Counted from the first letter of the stretch, positions 22,390 to 33,067 are shown. The stretch is DNA of 64,000 nt from Pollenia angustigena (GCA_930367215.1 OV884060.1:10124001-10188000), one strand, 5' to 3'. Made by a program: numbers and translations. Notes: generated by a model from the letters alone, not told the origin.

Positions 22390-23800
22390 TAGATAGTACA
22401 GTCTATGTTCAGTTTGTCATTGTTGATCTGAGCCATGCTTTTAGTCGACGAAGGGTAGGAAATGACCTCTCGCTCGTAGCATTACTTACGAGCATTGAAT
22501 CGAAAATTTGAAATATTTTTCTTAGATTTGGGTAGATACCTTCATCACAGTTTATTAAAGCATCTACAACGTTATCTGATAGATTTTAGATAATTTCCAT
22601 GTTTGTTGCTAATGCTACAGTTCAGGCTCAAGTTTAGATGTTAGTAGGTGTTTATCCCGAGTTGTGGTTTTAAAAGTTTTATATCTATATATGACTTGAT
22701 TACACTTTGAGTAGGAGTTTTGGTATGTTCAATACATTAAAGATATCTTTTGCAAAGGTGTTTTGCGATCTTCTACAATAAATTCAATAAGAGAATGAAA
22801 CCTACAACTCGGTAGAAATCTTCAACATTTTGGATGTGATTATTTCGTTCACATCTTGTTTTTTAGGTTGGAACCTCGATTTGAACGCAAATCACTTTAA
22901 CTTTTTTAAAAATCACTTTAAATTGTTCTTCGGCTTTATTTCTTTTTTCTTCAAGGCACATGATCAAAGTTTTGATAAGGCTTGATCCTTTTTGAAGATC
23001 TATATCGTGCTTTTGTAAAATGATACTAAGCGGCTGTGTTACAATAAGTATCACACTTAATATGTTTATTCCGCAAATAAATTCAAAAGTTCTAAGTGAG
23101 TTCCTTAATATAAGGCTCTTGATGAAGTATTACCTTTCCACTCAGATATTTTTTCCAAAGCTTCTACTATATGATGTACACTTGTTGCAAAGTGTAAAGC
23201 TGAGTCGTGACGGTCCACCCATCTTGTCTCGCATAATGTAGAGAGTTTGGCTCCCAAATACTTTACTAAGAACGTGTTTTGCCTGATTTACGGGAAATAG
23301 CAAGGCGTTTGTTTCACATTTGTCGCGGTTTCCAGAATTTTTTTACAGCTCCATTTTCTGCTGACATCAAACGACACCCATCAGTTCCAACTCCTATACA
23401 ATTTTTTAGGTCAAGACTAAAATTTGTCAAAGTTTTAAGAACTGTTGATGATAGGTCCATCGCATCAATTGACACATCAGCGTCATTATCAATATCCTGT
23501 GAAGGCTCTTCAAATGCTTTTACAACAACGCCAAAACAATTCTTGCCTAACAACTTTTTGTTGTATGGTGAAATATCTTAAATGTAAGGAAATCTGGCTT
23601 TCCCCGACAAATCCGTGCTTTCGTCAAAAATTATCGAATAGAATTTTGATTCATATAACACATTAATATAAACATAAATATTGCAAATACCAAGGCTTTT
23701 TAATAATTCAACCGCACGCATTTTCAAGTCAAACGTTTACTCTTTGGTTATACATAGATGGCACCTGCTGGGATTGAATGTAGAATAATAAGTATTTGAA
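22390..23800 (-). pseudogene. Decayed hAT transposase (DUF4371-type)
   Basis: Read on the - strand, fragments follow the order of insect hAT transposases with a DUF4371 catalytic region. IIFDESTDLSGKARFPY (about 23580-23640) holds the first catalytic aspartate motif. LDLKNCIGVGTDGCRLMS (inside the frame 23314-23553) holds the second. VTQPLSIILQKHDIDL with a charged helix (22863-23054) follows, and near 22430-22500 a SERSFPTLRRLKAWLRSTM-like segment corresponds to the hAT dimerisation region. Stops and frameshifts separate them all, so no protein is made. The GC-rich GGATTCAGGGGGG sequence near 24040 on the - strand resembles a hAT terminus and may be the 5' end of this element. The + strand frames across this region are shadows. 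Confidence 0.85.
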
Positions 23801-24355
23801 TACAGTAAACTAGATGTTTCATTGAAAATATCTAATAAATAACTATTAGGATGAAGATTTGGATATTTATTGAAAATTTCGTTAGGGATTCAATAAAAAA
23901 ACAAAAAAAAAAAACCTTGCTGGGATTTCCAAAAATTTTGTACATTAAAAAAAGATAATATTAATGGGAACTCTTGTATTATCGAAATAAACAAAACATA
24001 TTTTTATAATTTACGGGGGGGAAATTTCCTTATTTCACCCCCCTGAATCCGCGCCTGCTATTGATTCAATGTGTTCTTCGAAATAGATAAAAATTATATG
24101 AATTCAAAGCGGAAAATTATTGGTATAAAGTATTTTAATATAATTTTTCTATTATATTAAAAAAATTAATGAATTAATATGACGCGTTCTTATTTTTAAG
24201 TTACAGCTTTTAGCTGGGTGTACCCTAAAAAAAGCTTTACTTAAAAAATATTTTTTTATACAAAATTTTACTTTTATTTTTAACTTTAAACAAATTTTTT
24301 TTTATTTTCCATTTTGATTTGTTTTCCTTTTTTTTTTTTTTTTTTTGTATTCCAG

Positions 24356-24576
24356 TACAAAACATCACTTATATGTGTGGAAAAGTTAATACCACAACCG
24401 GTTGTTATCGTCAAAAATATATTTCCGGTTTGGATGTTGAAGTTTGTGTTTGTGAATCACAATTGGGAGCGATGCCATGCAACACAGCGAATGCACAACT
24501 AGAACATAAATTATCACTATTACTAATAACTCTGATAACAATAACAATATTTTATAAATTATTTAAAAATAGTTAA
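24356..24576 (+). CDS. Ly6-like cysteine-rich protein, last coding exon
   Basis: The exon begins after the acceptor TTTTTTGTATTCCAG and runs to TAA at 24574-24576. Its first two bases complete the codon opened at 20132. The 73 residues include a sequon directly after the junction (NIT), an MCGK, a TTGCYRQ and the terminal cluster VCVCESQLGAMPCNTAN. The CN pair followed by a short spacer is the classical end of a Ly6 domain. The rest (about residues 50-65, LSLLLITLITITIFY) is a hydrophobic stretch followed by a short KLFKNS tail. That suits either a GPI-anchor signal or a single C-terminal membrane segment. A polyadenylation-type AATAAA overlaps the stop region (24575-24580). The sequence shows a secreted or surface protein, and the specific role is unknown. 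Confidence 0.85.
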
Positions 24577-26264
24577 TAAAAAAAACTGTAAACAACACAC
24601 ATTTACGATTAAACAAAAAGAAATGACTTTATTTTTATTATGAGTGAAATTGAGAAAAAAGAACTGAAAAAATCGCAAGGAAATGTCATTAATAATACGT
24701 CAATAAAATTGTGAAAAGAAAAAAAGAAACAACAACTAATAAATATTAATATAGAGACAAATAATCCTTATAGTCAGGATATAAAATAAAAGAAGGGAAG
24801 AGCAATATTTGTCTATCAGCTTTTTTTATGGCTTTAAACTTGCACTCACTTACACACACACATAGTACACTTTAGCAATTTTTTTAAGTAAATTATTGCA
24901 TGTGAATGTTTTTGACAGTTTTATGTAAACTTGTTATTGTTGTTTTTTTTGGTTTTTAATTTGTTGTTGTTGCTGTTGTTATTTTCCGAGAAAAGCCTGA
25001 TTTTATTTTGGCATGAGCTGATCGTTTTGTCCCATTGGCGTTGGCTGGTTCGACTGTTACTTCGTTCGTATGTGGGTGTCTTTTAAGTTTCAGAGTTTGT
25101 GTTTTTGTATGTGCCTGATTAAGTTGTGGGATGAAATGAATTAAGAAGAAGAGCGAGAGATGTATTAAAGTAACGGTTATTGAATTGTTTGTGTACAATC
25201 ATATATGTACGTAGCAGTATGTGCAAGTGTGTTTGCAATTGTGACTATTTGTTATTATTCTCTATATTATTGAGAGATATAACAGGAAAAGAGATGAGTT
25301 TTAAATATTTGTGTTCATGTGTGTTTTTGTGTATGAATGGTCGTTGTAAAATGGTAATTTATAGTAAATTTATTCATGTTTTATTTTTCTGGTTATATTT
25401 ATTTTTTGTTCGCTTTGTTTGATTTCTTTTTTTTTTACATAAAATAAAAATATGTATTTATATAGACATTTCTCTCATATATTTAATGTAGATTTATTTT
25501 TATTAATTTTTTTTTTATGAAATTATGTATATATAAAACTTTATGTTCGTGTGTGTACGTACGTCTTTCCTATGTTGGCGATATCTTTCTGGCAATTAAT
25601 CAAGAATATTTTAAATTGGCTTTAGGTTACAGAAAAAAAAACAAAGTATTTGTAGATGTGTAAAAAAATAATAAAAGCAAAAATTTACAATTGAATGATT
25701 TTTGCTTGTCGATGGCGAAACAAAAAATCGGAAAAAATTTAAATTTGTTTAATATTTTATTACAGTTTCTACAGCTCTTCTATTTATTTATACCAGATTG
25801 TGTGTATATTTTTACAACCTTTAAACAATTTTTACTGTCAATTTCAGGGTGTTAGTGTCTATACCAACAATAAATTTATTGATGACAATAAATCTGTTTT
25901 TGATTTCTCTGCTGGAACGTTATTGCTGTTGCTGTTTTTGGCTTTTTATTTCAAATTTATTTTGCTTATTTTTCTGATATAATGAATTTAATTGACTGTA
26001 CCATGTTATATGGTGGCTGGTGGTTTTTTGTCTTATTTATTTATTTTTTTCATTTTTGAAAAGTTGGCACACTACAATGAATTTGAAAATATGCCCATCC
26101 GCGTATTCCTCCGCCATTCATGTTAGTTTTTGTACCAAATTTGGATTCATAGCTCTTGAGCTTTTGAATCCATTTTGCTAGACTTCAATCTCAAACTGTT
26201 TGGGATAACTTTGACACCAATATTATTCTTTTCTTTTGAGTGTTCGAAAGTGAGCAGGATTTCA
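24577..26264. other. 3' flank of the Ly6-like gene and AT-rich DNA
   Basis: The first few hundred bases probably include the 3' UTR. The rest is AT-rich with TTGTTGTTG and CACACA stretches, and no further exon or repeat was recognised. Frames at 24956, 25180 and 25800 are unsupported. Confidence 0.45.
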
Positions 26265-26432
26265 ACAGACGGACAGACAGATGTGCATGCCAAAAACGAC
26301 TAAGAATTACTCCAGCACCTAGAATATATATATACTTTATGGGGTATGAGATGAATACTAAAAATGTTTCATACGAAAGGACTAACTAAGTATACCCTCA
26401 TTCACCACTAGTTAGTGGCGGAAAGTATAACA
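26265..26432 (+). repeat. TATACCC dispersed repeat, 3' portion
   Basis: ACAGACGGACAGACAGATGTG, then ATATATATATACTTTATGGGGT and ATACCCTCATTCACCACTAG followed by GCGGAAAGTATAAC. The same order of landmarks (ACGGACAGAC, ATATATACTTTA, TATACCC hairpin) is seen near 53490 and 57900-58130. Confidence 0.7.
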
Positions 26433-26830
26433 AAAACTTTTTATCTGTACCATACTTTCAAAGTGTCCTTATGCCTTAGAACTATGTCTAATAAAATTTT
26501 GTGCGGAAGTAAAATTAAAAAAAAAAATTACTAGAGAAATTAATATTGGTTTTGTCCTTATCAATACCAGAATACAGACACATAAATTTTAATAAAGACA
26601 TCATTTTTTAGTATTAAAAAAAAAAAACAAAATAATAATTTCTTTTTTTTTCTGTTTGAGGGCTAAAAATTAATGAAGTGTAACTAAAGAAATATATAAA
26701 AATCAAAAAGAGATATTAAATCCTCTAAAGCCAAAATTTTGTGGTCTACAATAGATTTGAAAGGGCCATTGGATTTTAAAGCTGAAAAACTCATTTAGTA
26801 CTTTTTCTCTTTGAAAATTTATTTTATAAT
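26433..26830. other. AT-rich DNA, nothing recognised
   Basis: Poly-A and poly-T runs with no repeat or gene signal. The - strand frame 26703-27026 runs from the TTTGCACA element into here and is not supported as a gene. Confidence 0.5.
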
Positions 26831-27573
26831 AAGGGAAATCACGATGGGTAGTGCAAAGTGTGCAAATGCGTGCAAAAATACACACATTTGCACAATACAG
26901 CAACAAAATATACGTATTTGCAATTTGCTCCATTTGCACTGAAAAAGCCATTAGCAAGATTAGTAGTGCATATTTGCTTCGTTGAAAACAAATGTAAACA
27001 ATAACATTTGACAAATTAAGCGCCATATTGTTTTTAAGGAAACTTATAAATTGAACATTTACGTAGGTTTTATTATTTTAATTTGCTTGTGTATCATTGC
27101 AAAGCTAGAGGTCCACACTACGCGTTACTCGCTTTTTCGCAGTATACGCAGCTGTCAAAAAGTAGAATCTGTGTAGTAAGTTACATGCACAAAAGCATAG
27201 ATGCCTTGAGGCGAAAAGTAGGTTTACTTTCTACTTTTGTAAGCGTCACAAGCAGCGTTAGAACAAATCAGCTGATTTTGACAAATTAAATTTTATTTTT
27301 ACTTGCGCTACTGCTGCATAAAAAGCGTTGCATGTAACTCGAAACGTAGAACGCAAGTAAGCTTATAAAAGCAGGCGCTGCGTGGAGGCGAAAACGCGTG
27401 GTATGGACCTCCAGCTTAAACAAATGCAGATTTTTTACAATGCTGCCAGAATACATTTTTAGAAAAAAGCACATTTGCACAAAAAATAAAATTGGTATGC
27501 TCACGATCAATCATAATATGCACTGCAAATTAACACATTGCAAATTTGCACAATGACTATCGTGATTACCCTT
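26831..27573. mobile_element. Inverted-repeat element built of TTTGCACA words
   Basis: AAGGGAAATCACGATGG at the left end is mirrored by ATCGTGATTACCCTT at the right end. Next to both ends the word TTTGCACA/TGTGCAAA recurs in both orientations (26850-26945 and 27465-27555). A separate CpG-rich MITE is nested in its centre. Confidence 0.75.
27102..27417. mobile_element. CpG-rich MITE with GAGGTCCA ends
   Basis: AAGCTAGAGGTCCACACTAC then GCGTT (27102-27126) is mirrored at 27393-27417 with three differences over 25 bp. The arms include ACGCGTT and TCGCCT/AGGCGA words, unusually rich in CpG for this window. It lies inside the TTTGCACA element. The frames 27083 (+) and 27286 (-) are by-products. 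Confidence 0.75.
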
Positions 27574-27674
27574 AATGGTTTTATTAACATGACTAAAGAA
27601 AAAAGAATGTAGGAAATAGTATCTTCTTTTTGACGATAGTGAACTTTAATCGGGGCAGGGTTTGCGAGCTTAGA

Positions 27675-27950
27675 TGTTATAACCGCTAGAACATTTATAT
27701 TATAAATGTTACATTTTTATACATGTATGTGTGTATGACAAATTTATTACTAAACAAACGCAAGCCAACACACATACATCTATACTTTAAAATTCTTTAT
27801 TTTCCAAATCGATTTTATTAAGTACTTAAAATTCTTGGAATTTTAAGTGTTACAACAAACTCTCGCTTGTTGAACTTTTATTGTCAAAATTTCAAAGAAT
27901 TTTAAGTGTTTTTTTTAATTTATTTCACAAAAGTATTCGGACATTTATTT
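27675..27950 (+). repeat. Errantivirus 5' LTR
   Basis: Begins TGTTATAACCGCTAGAAC and ends GGACATTTATTT. It lacks the usual CA end, so the outer boundary was fixed by comparing the two LTRs and by the flanking CTTAGA duplication. The last T overlaps the first base of the primer-binding site. Confidence 0.9.
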
Positions 27951-27967
27951 GGCGCAGTCGGTAGGAT
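27950..27967 (+). other. Primer-binding site, tRNA-Ser type
   Basis: TGGCGCAGTCGGTAGGAT directly follows the 5' LTR. This is the sequence known from the 17.6/297 group of errantiviruses, complementary to the 3' end of a serine tRNA, and it primes minus-strand DNA synthesis. Confidence 0.9.
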
Positions 27968-28036
27968 TCCGCGGAGTGTTATCCTTTCAGGAGAAAATAA
28001 CTTGTTTCAAATCATTGAATTAACGCGGTAACGTAA

Positions 28037-28390
28037 GTCCGTTCGAAAGATCGAAGGACGTGAAAAAAAACTTTTGTGAAATTTAAGTCTCTTTGAAAGA
28101 TCAAAGGACACAAAAAACACTTATACTTTAAAAAGATTAAAAGTAGTTTTTTCGAATTTTTTTTTTTGTTTTGTGAAATCCTTCGAAAGATCGAAGGACG
28201 TGGAAAAAAAAACATTTGTTAAATTTAAGTCTCTTTGAAAGATCAAAGGACACAAAAAAAAAAAAAAACACATACTTTTAAAAGATTAAAAGTAGTTTCT
28301 TCGAATTTTTTGTTGTTTTGTGAAATCCCTCGAAAGATCGAAGGCAGTGAAAAAAAAAGAACTTTTTGTGAAATTTAATTGCTTTGAAAG
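28037..28390 (+). repeat. Leader repeats forming AAGA-loop hairpins
   Basis: Three tandem repeats of about 142-147 bp each carry two hairpins with the loop AAGA. The stems are TTCGA/TCGAA (28037-28059, 28179-28198, and 28326-28344 with one mismatch) alternating with TTTGA/TCAAA (28087-28109, 28229-28251, and a decayed one near 28381). The outer stem is GTCC/GGAC or GTCT/GGAC around a bulged base. The C-G to T-A exchange between the two stem types is compensatory, which suggests that the folded RNA is what matters. Possible roles are packaging, dimerisation or translation. Tandem-repeat leaders also act as chromatin insulators in related elements. Confidence 0.8.
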
Positions 28391-28586
28391 TTTAAAAAAA
28401 AAAAACGTAAAGGAAAATATTTCTAAATAGAAAAAGAAAGTAATTAAACTTAAAACGTGAAGAACATTCAATAAAAAGTTAAGAAGAAGAAGTTCAATAA
28501 AGGAAACAACCTCATAAAAAAAAATACAACTTTAACAACGAAGTCCTGCAACACCAACCAGAGGAAACGAGCAACTCCACTACAAA

Positions 28587-28592
28587 GTAAGG
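28587..28592 (+). promoter_or_regulatory. Candidate 5' splice site for env mRNA
   Basis: CAAA|GTAAGG in the leader, before any long frame, is the best donor-like sequence upstream of gag. It would pair with the acceptor at 33096-33097, which lies immediately before the env ATG. Confidence 0.45.
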
Positions 28593-28676
28593 CGATTCTA
28601 AATTATTGTTATTTCATTTCCACAAATTTTTTTTTATTATTATTATATTACCCTAAAACTATTTTTAAATGCATAA

Positions 28677-28865
28677 ATGCGTACAATTGAAAAAATTAAT
28701 ATAGAATCGGAGATAGAAAGAATTATATTATACACGCTTAAAGAAGAAGATATTGAAAGATTACAAAGCTTTTTACGCAAAATAACTTTAATAAAATTAA
28801 GAGCAAGGAAAAAATATTCAAGAAATAAGAAAAATAATAATAAACAAAAATATATTAGAATTTAA
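28677..28865 (+). CDS. Small basic ORF upstream of gag
   Basis: A 62-codon frame ends 32 nt before the gag ATG, in a different frame from gag. The peptide is rich in Ile, Lys, Arg and Glu with a strongly basic end (KNNNKQK), and it has no motif I recognise. It lies after the candidate env splice donor, so only unspliced genomic RNA would contain it. It could be an upstream ORF that affects gag translation, or merely an open stretch in AT-rich DNA. I favour neither strongly. Confidence 0.3.
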   Translation: MRTIEKINIESEIERIILYTLKEEDIERLQSFLRKITLIKLRARKKYSRNKKNNNKQKYIRI

Positions 28866-28897
28866 ACAGATTTACTGCTGCTCTGAATTTAGTAAAA

Positions 28898-29884
28898 ATG
28901 GTAGACGAAATACGAAACCAACCCAATAGGCTAGTTATTGACCCACTTAAATATTTAAGTAACTTACCAGACTTCTTTGGAGACAGTAAAGATTTACAAA
29001 ACTTTACAGCACTCATAGACAGAATAAATCCTCATTTAGAAACTTACGATGAGCTATCAAAACAACTTTTCTTGGACATTATAAAATCGAAATTAAAAGG
29101 TAAGGCCAGACAGACTATAGAAATCAACTGTCATGCCACTTCCTGGACACAAATGAAAATTGTACTCCAGAATAATTTTGGAGATCGGCGTACCTGCGAC
29201 GAACTCTTCGATGTTCTTCGAGCAACAACGTTCAAGACTAATACTGTAGAATTTTATAACGAAGTTAAGGATAAATTACACAGACTCAATAACAAAATTG
29301 TAATCATATTAGGAGAAACAGACGCTGCTAGACAAAGTGCTAGAAATAACATGCAAACAGCATTAAATATATTTAAAAGTAAAATACCCGAACCAATGAA
29401 GACAATTCTTTTCTGTAGAAATCCAATAGACATAGAGGAAGCAATGGACATCTTATTCCAAGCAGGATATGCATATTCCAGCAATCCTGATAATCAAAAA
29501 CACTTTACACCTAGACACCAACAAACTCACAATAACGGCAACAATTACAATCGCGGTTCATACAAAAACTCTTCCCATAATCGACAAAATAACCAAAATA
29601 ATTTCCATAACAGTCAGAATTATAGGGAAAACCAAAGATATACTACTTACAACCAAAGACAAAACAACAGAAACCCAGTCCAACAACACTATGGACAAAG
29701 CAATGCACCCGATCTAAGACCCCAAAACCAATTTCACCGACAAAATATACCTAGGGAAAGCATTCAGTGGCACAACAACCACAACTTCCAACCAACACAA
29801 CGACAGGAACCTATGGACGTTAATGTTAACGTAATATCAGAAAATTTTCGGGACAGAGCCTCGGGAAGCAACTTCCACATATAA
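28898..29884 (+). CDS. gag: Errantivirus Gag
   Basis: The 328-codon open frame encodes the structural polyprotein that forms the particle and binds the RNA. Residues about 1-200 are the globular capsid-like part, with an N-terminal LIDRINPHLETYDELSKQLF helix region. From about residue 215 the protein turns into a low-complexity Asn/Gln/Arg/His-rich tail that probably binds RNA. No CCHC zinc knuckle is present, as in related fly errantiviruses. The start is the first ATG in frame, with GTAAAAATGG around it. The last 18 codons overlap the pol frame, which is reached by a -1 shift. The frame is intact. Confidence 0.9.
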   Translation: MVDEIRNQPNRLVIDPLKYLSNLPDFFGDSKDLQNFTALIDRINPHLETYDELSKQLFLDIIKSKLKGKARQTIEINCHATSWTQMKIVLQNNFGDRRTCDELFDVLRATTFKTNTVEFYNEVKDKLHRLNNKIVIILGETDAARQSARNNMQTALNIFKSKIPEPMKTILFCRNPIDIEEAMDILFQAGYAYSSNPDNQKHFTPRHQQTHNNGNNYNRGSYKNSSHNRQNNQNNFHNSQNYRENQRYTTYNQRQNNRNPVQQHYGQSNAPDLRPQNQFHRQNIPRESIQWHNNHNFQPTQRQEPMDVNVNVISENFRDRASGSNFHI

Positions 29885-31179
29885 AAATAAAAACAAAATT
29901 AGGACATATAAAATTAATAGTGGATACTGGAGCCACCAATTCAATAATTAACCCAGGAATTTGTCATCCAAAGTGGATACACCAAATTAAACCCCTTATA
30001 ATTAAAACTATTCAAAACGAAGTAAACGTAAAAGAAAAAGTAATAATTCCAGCATTCAAAGAATTTAAAATTACTGATAAAATGCTACAGTTTTATGTTT
30101 TAAAATTTCATAACCATTACGATGGCCTACTAGGCAATGATATACTTAAAACATATAATGCTTGCATAAATTATGCAAATAATTCTATCCAAATAAATGG
30201 ACAGAATATACCAATATTTTTTGACGATAAAAAAGAGATAAAAAGTAAATCAATTTTTTGTGAAGAACAGTACAACATTTCTAATAGGATGATCGCTACG
30301 CAGAAGGTAGACAATTATAGTAACAATGTGAAAGAATATAAAACCTTGGAACACCAAATTAGAACACAGCACCTTAATTCTGAAGAAAAACAACGTCTCT
30401 TACTACTTATAAAAAAATATTCATCAATATTTTTCAAAGAAAATACACAACTTAGCTTTACAAACGCCATTAAACATAAAATTAGAACTATAAACGATGT
30501 TCCAATAGTCTCAAAATCTTATAGATACCCCTATATACACAAATTTGAAGTTGAAAGACAAATACAAGAGATGTTAGAAAGTAATATAATAAGAGATAGC
30601 AATTCGCCCTATTCCGCCCCAATCTGGATTGTGCCAAAGAAAGCCGATGCAAGTGGGGAAAGCAAATGGAGACTCGTCATTGATTATCGCAAATTGAATG
30701 AGATTACAATTGACGATAAATATCCTATACCCAACATAGAGGAGATACTTGATAAACTGGGAAGATGCCAGTATTTCACAACCCTCGACCTCGCAAAAGG
30801 ATTTCATCAGATTGAAATCGAAGAAGAGGATATTCATAAGACAGCCTTCAGCGTTGAAGGAGGTCATTATGAATTTTTGAGGATGCCGTTTGGGTTAAAA
30901 ACAGCCCCAGCGACGTTTCAAAGATTAATGAATACAGTCCTTAAAGACTATATAAATAAGATATGCTTAGTATATCTAGACGACGTGATTATCTTCTCCA
31001 CGTCACTACAAGAACATTTGAATTCTATAAAATTAACATTTGAAAAATTAAAAGAAGCCAATTTAAAAATTCAGTTAGACAAGTCCGAATTTTTGAAAAA
31101 AGAAACAGAATTTTTAGGACACATTGTTACAATTGAAGGGATAAAACCAAATCCAAAAAAAAATTCAATGCGTATCTAA
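29830..31179 (+). pseudogene. pol: Errantivirus Pol, protease and reverse transcriptase part
   Basis: The frame is open from 29830 with no ATG of its own and is reached from gag by -1 frameshifting. The protease active site DTGA lies at 29923-29934. The reverse transcriptase carries the PYSAPIWIVPKK and WRLVIDYRKLN blocks, a DLAKGFHQI block and the catalytic YLDD at 30973-30984. The frame closes at 31179 because a run of nine A (31155-31163) is one base longer than the homologous reading requires. The next domain then resumes in the +1 frame. Everything else in this part looks intact, so the break is a recent indel or a homopolymer sequencing error. Confidence 0.9.
29842..29848 (+). promoter_or_regulatory. 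Gag-Pol -1 frameshift site AAATTTT
   Basis: The heptamer reads A AAT TTT in the gag frame (codons 316-317), which is the canonical X XXY YYZ slippery pattern. It lies within the 29830-29884 overlap, where both gag and the -1 pol frame are open. A clear downstream stem or pseudoknot was not identified by eye. Confidence 0.75.
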
Positions 31180-33067
31180 CTTTCGAATTCCAACCACCGT
31201 AAAACAAATCAAACAATTTTTAGGTCTTACGGGTTATTATAGGAAATTCATTAAAGATTATTCAGCAATAGCGAAACCTATGACAAAATACTTAAAAAAG
31301 GATATAAAATTAAATATTTCCGATCCAGAATATCAAAAAAGTTTCAATACACTAAAAACTTTACTCATTAATGAACCAATATTAGCATACCCCGACTTTA
31401 CAAAGAAGTTTACAGTTACCACAGATGCTAGCAATTATGCATTAGGAGCCATTTTATCTCAAGACAACCATCCAATTTGCTATGCTAGTCGAACCCTTAA
31501 TGATCACGAAATAAACTATAGCACCATCGAAAAAGAACTACTTGCTATAGTATGGGCAACAAAATATTTCAGGCCTTACTTATTTGGAAGAAAATTCACT
31601 ATAGAAACAGACCACAAACCATTAACGTGGCTTTTTTCAATTAAAGAACCAAACTCTAAACTCGTGAGATGGCGTCTAAGACTTTCTGAATTTAATTATG
31701 ATATAAAGTATAAAAAGGGAACTAAAAACAGCAATGCCGACGCATTGTCAAGAATAGAAAACGAACCAATTAGTATAAACGTGATGAATTTAAGTGATAC
31801 AACAATAAAAGAAACCCCAACAGCTATTAACCTATTTAAAAACCAAATTATTATAAAGAAGATAACGTCCGGATCAGTTAGAATAAGAAATAGGAATGTC
31901 TTTAAAAACAAAAGAAAAACTATCTTTATGAAAGAATTAGATAAAGAATGTGCTATCACTTTGCTAAAAACGCATTTTAATCCCACTCAACTAAATGCAA
32001 TCTTAATAGATGACGATTTTTTCCCTGTTTTCAAAGAGACGTTTGACGAATTGTTCTCAACTAATACAAATTTCAAAATAGTACGATGTTTCAATTTGGT
32101 AGAAGACATAGAAGATGAAGGAAAATTAAGTGAAGAAATAAAAATAGAGCACCATGATAAGAACCATAGAGGTATCACAGCAGTTTTTGAAGAGTTGAAA
32201 AACCGAATCTACCATCCTCAACTTAAATTAAGAATAACTCAATTTATAAACAATTGTGAAGTATGCAACGTAGAAAAATACGACAGAAAGCCTCCTAAAG
32301 TACCCTATAAAATAACAGAAACACCCAACAAGCCTCGAGACATTATTCATATTGACGTTTTCTATACTTTACAAAAACAACTATTTCTGACTATAATAGA
32401 CAAATTTACAAAATTCGCTTCAGCATTTAGAATTTGTGGAAGAACTTGGGTAGAATTTAAATCAAAACTTATTCAATACTTCTCAATATATGGTAAACCA
32501 AGAAAAATTGTTGCAGATAACGAACTCGGGTTTAAAGCAATCCCATTAGTACAATTTTTAAAGGATGAAAACGTTATAATACACTATACCTCCAATAGCA
32601 ATCACACCTCGAATGCAGACATCGAGAGACTACATAATACCATTAATGAACATATTAGACTTTTGCGACATGACGAAAGAACCCACAACGAAACTATCGA
32701 AGATAAAATATCTAGAATAATAGGGTTTTACAATAATACAATACATAGTACTACAAAGGTAAAACCAATTGACTTCATAAACGGAAAAATCTCAGAAGAA
32801 GAATACCCAAAATTTTATGAACTAATACTACGAAAAAAAACTAAATATATTAATACATTAAACAAAGACAGGACTGATGTCGAAATAGAGAACGGAGAAA
32901 ATTTTATTAAGGAAATAAGAGGCGGGAAAAACCACCGTAAGTATAGGAAAATTAACGCGACCAAAATAGATAATGAACACCTAAAAGAGAATAAAACAAA
33001 TCTTAAATATTACAAAACCCATGTTAAACCATTTAAAAAATTCCAGATTAGAGCAAACAATGCTTAG
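31164..33067 (+). pseudogene. pol: Errantivirus Pol, RNase H and integrase part
   Basis: This continues pol after the frame change at 31155-31163. The reverse-transcriptase connection (FLGLTGYYRKFI block) is followed by RNase H, with TTDASNYALG near 31420, EKELLAIVWA near 31530 and ETDHKPLTWLF near 31605. Integrase follows with its HHCC zinc-binding region (HHDKNHRG to CEVC, about 32150-32270) and the three acidic catalytic residues in IHIDVF (near 32350), VADNELG (near 32515) and ADIERLH (near 32620). The stop at 33065-33067 lies 30 nt before the env ATG. This part has no internal break, but without the upstream frame it would not be translated. Confidence 0.9.

Larger units (their letters stand above)
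20133..24355 (+). other. Intron of the Ly6-like gene, 4.2 kb
   Basis: GTGAGT at the left and TTTTTTGTATTCCAG at the right define a standard intron that keeps the reading frame of both exons. It contains AAAAGTACTTTTT words (20205-20420, 21005-21120), a GACAGACGGACATGGATAAATCG fragment of the TATACCC repeat family (20906), a tRNA-like repeat piece, a MITE and a decayed hAT transposase. Near 21449 CATCCAGAGAAAAAAC resembles the end of the MITE at 10525. Confidence 0.8.

Noticed and set aside
23279..23666. + strand frames of 100 and 73 codons
   Set aside because: They lie opposite the recognisable hAT transposase fragments on the - strand and have no similarity of their own.
26703..27026. 107-codon - strand frame
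   Set aside because: It runs across the boundary of the TTTGCACA element and consists largely of word-derived codons.
30574..32178. - strand frames inside pol
   Set aside because: They are antisense shadows of reverse transcriptase and integrase.
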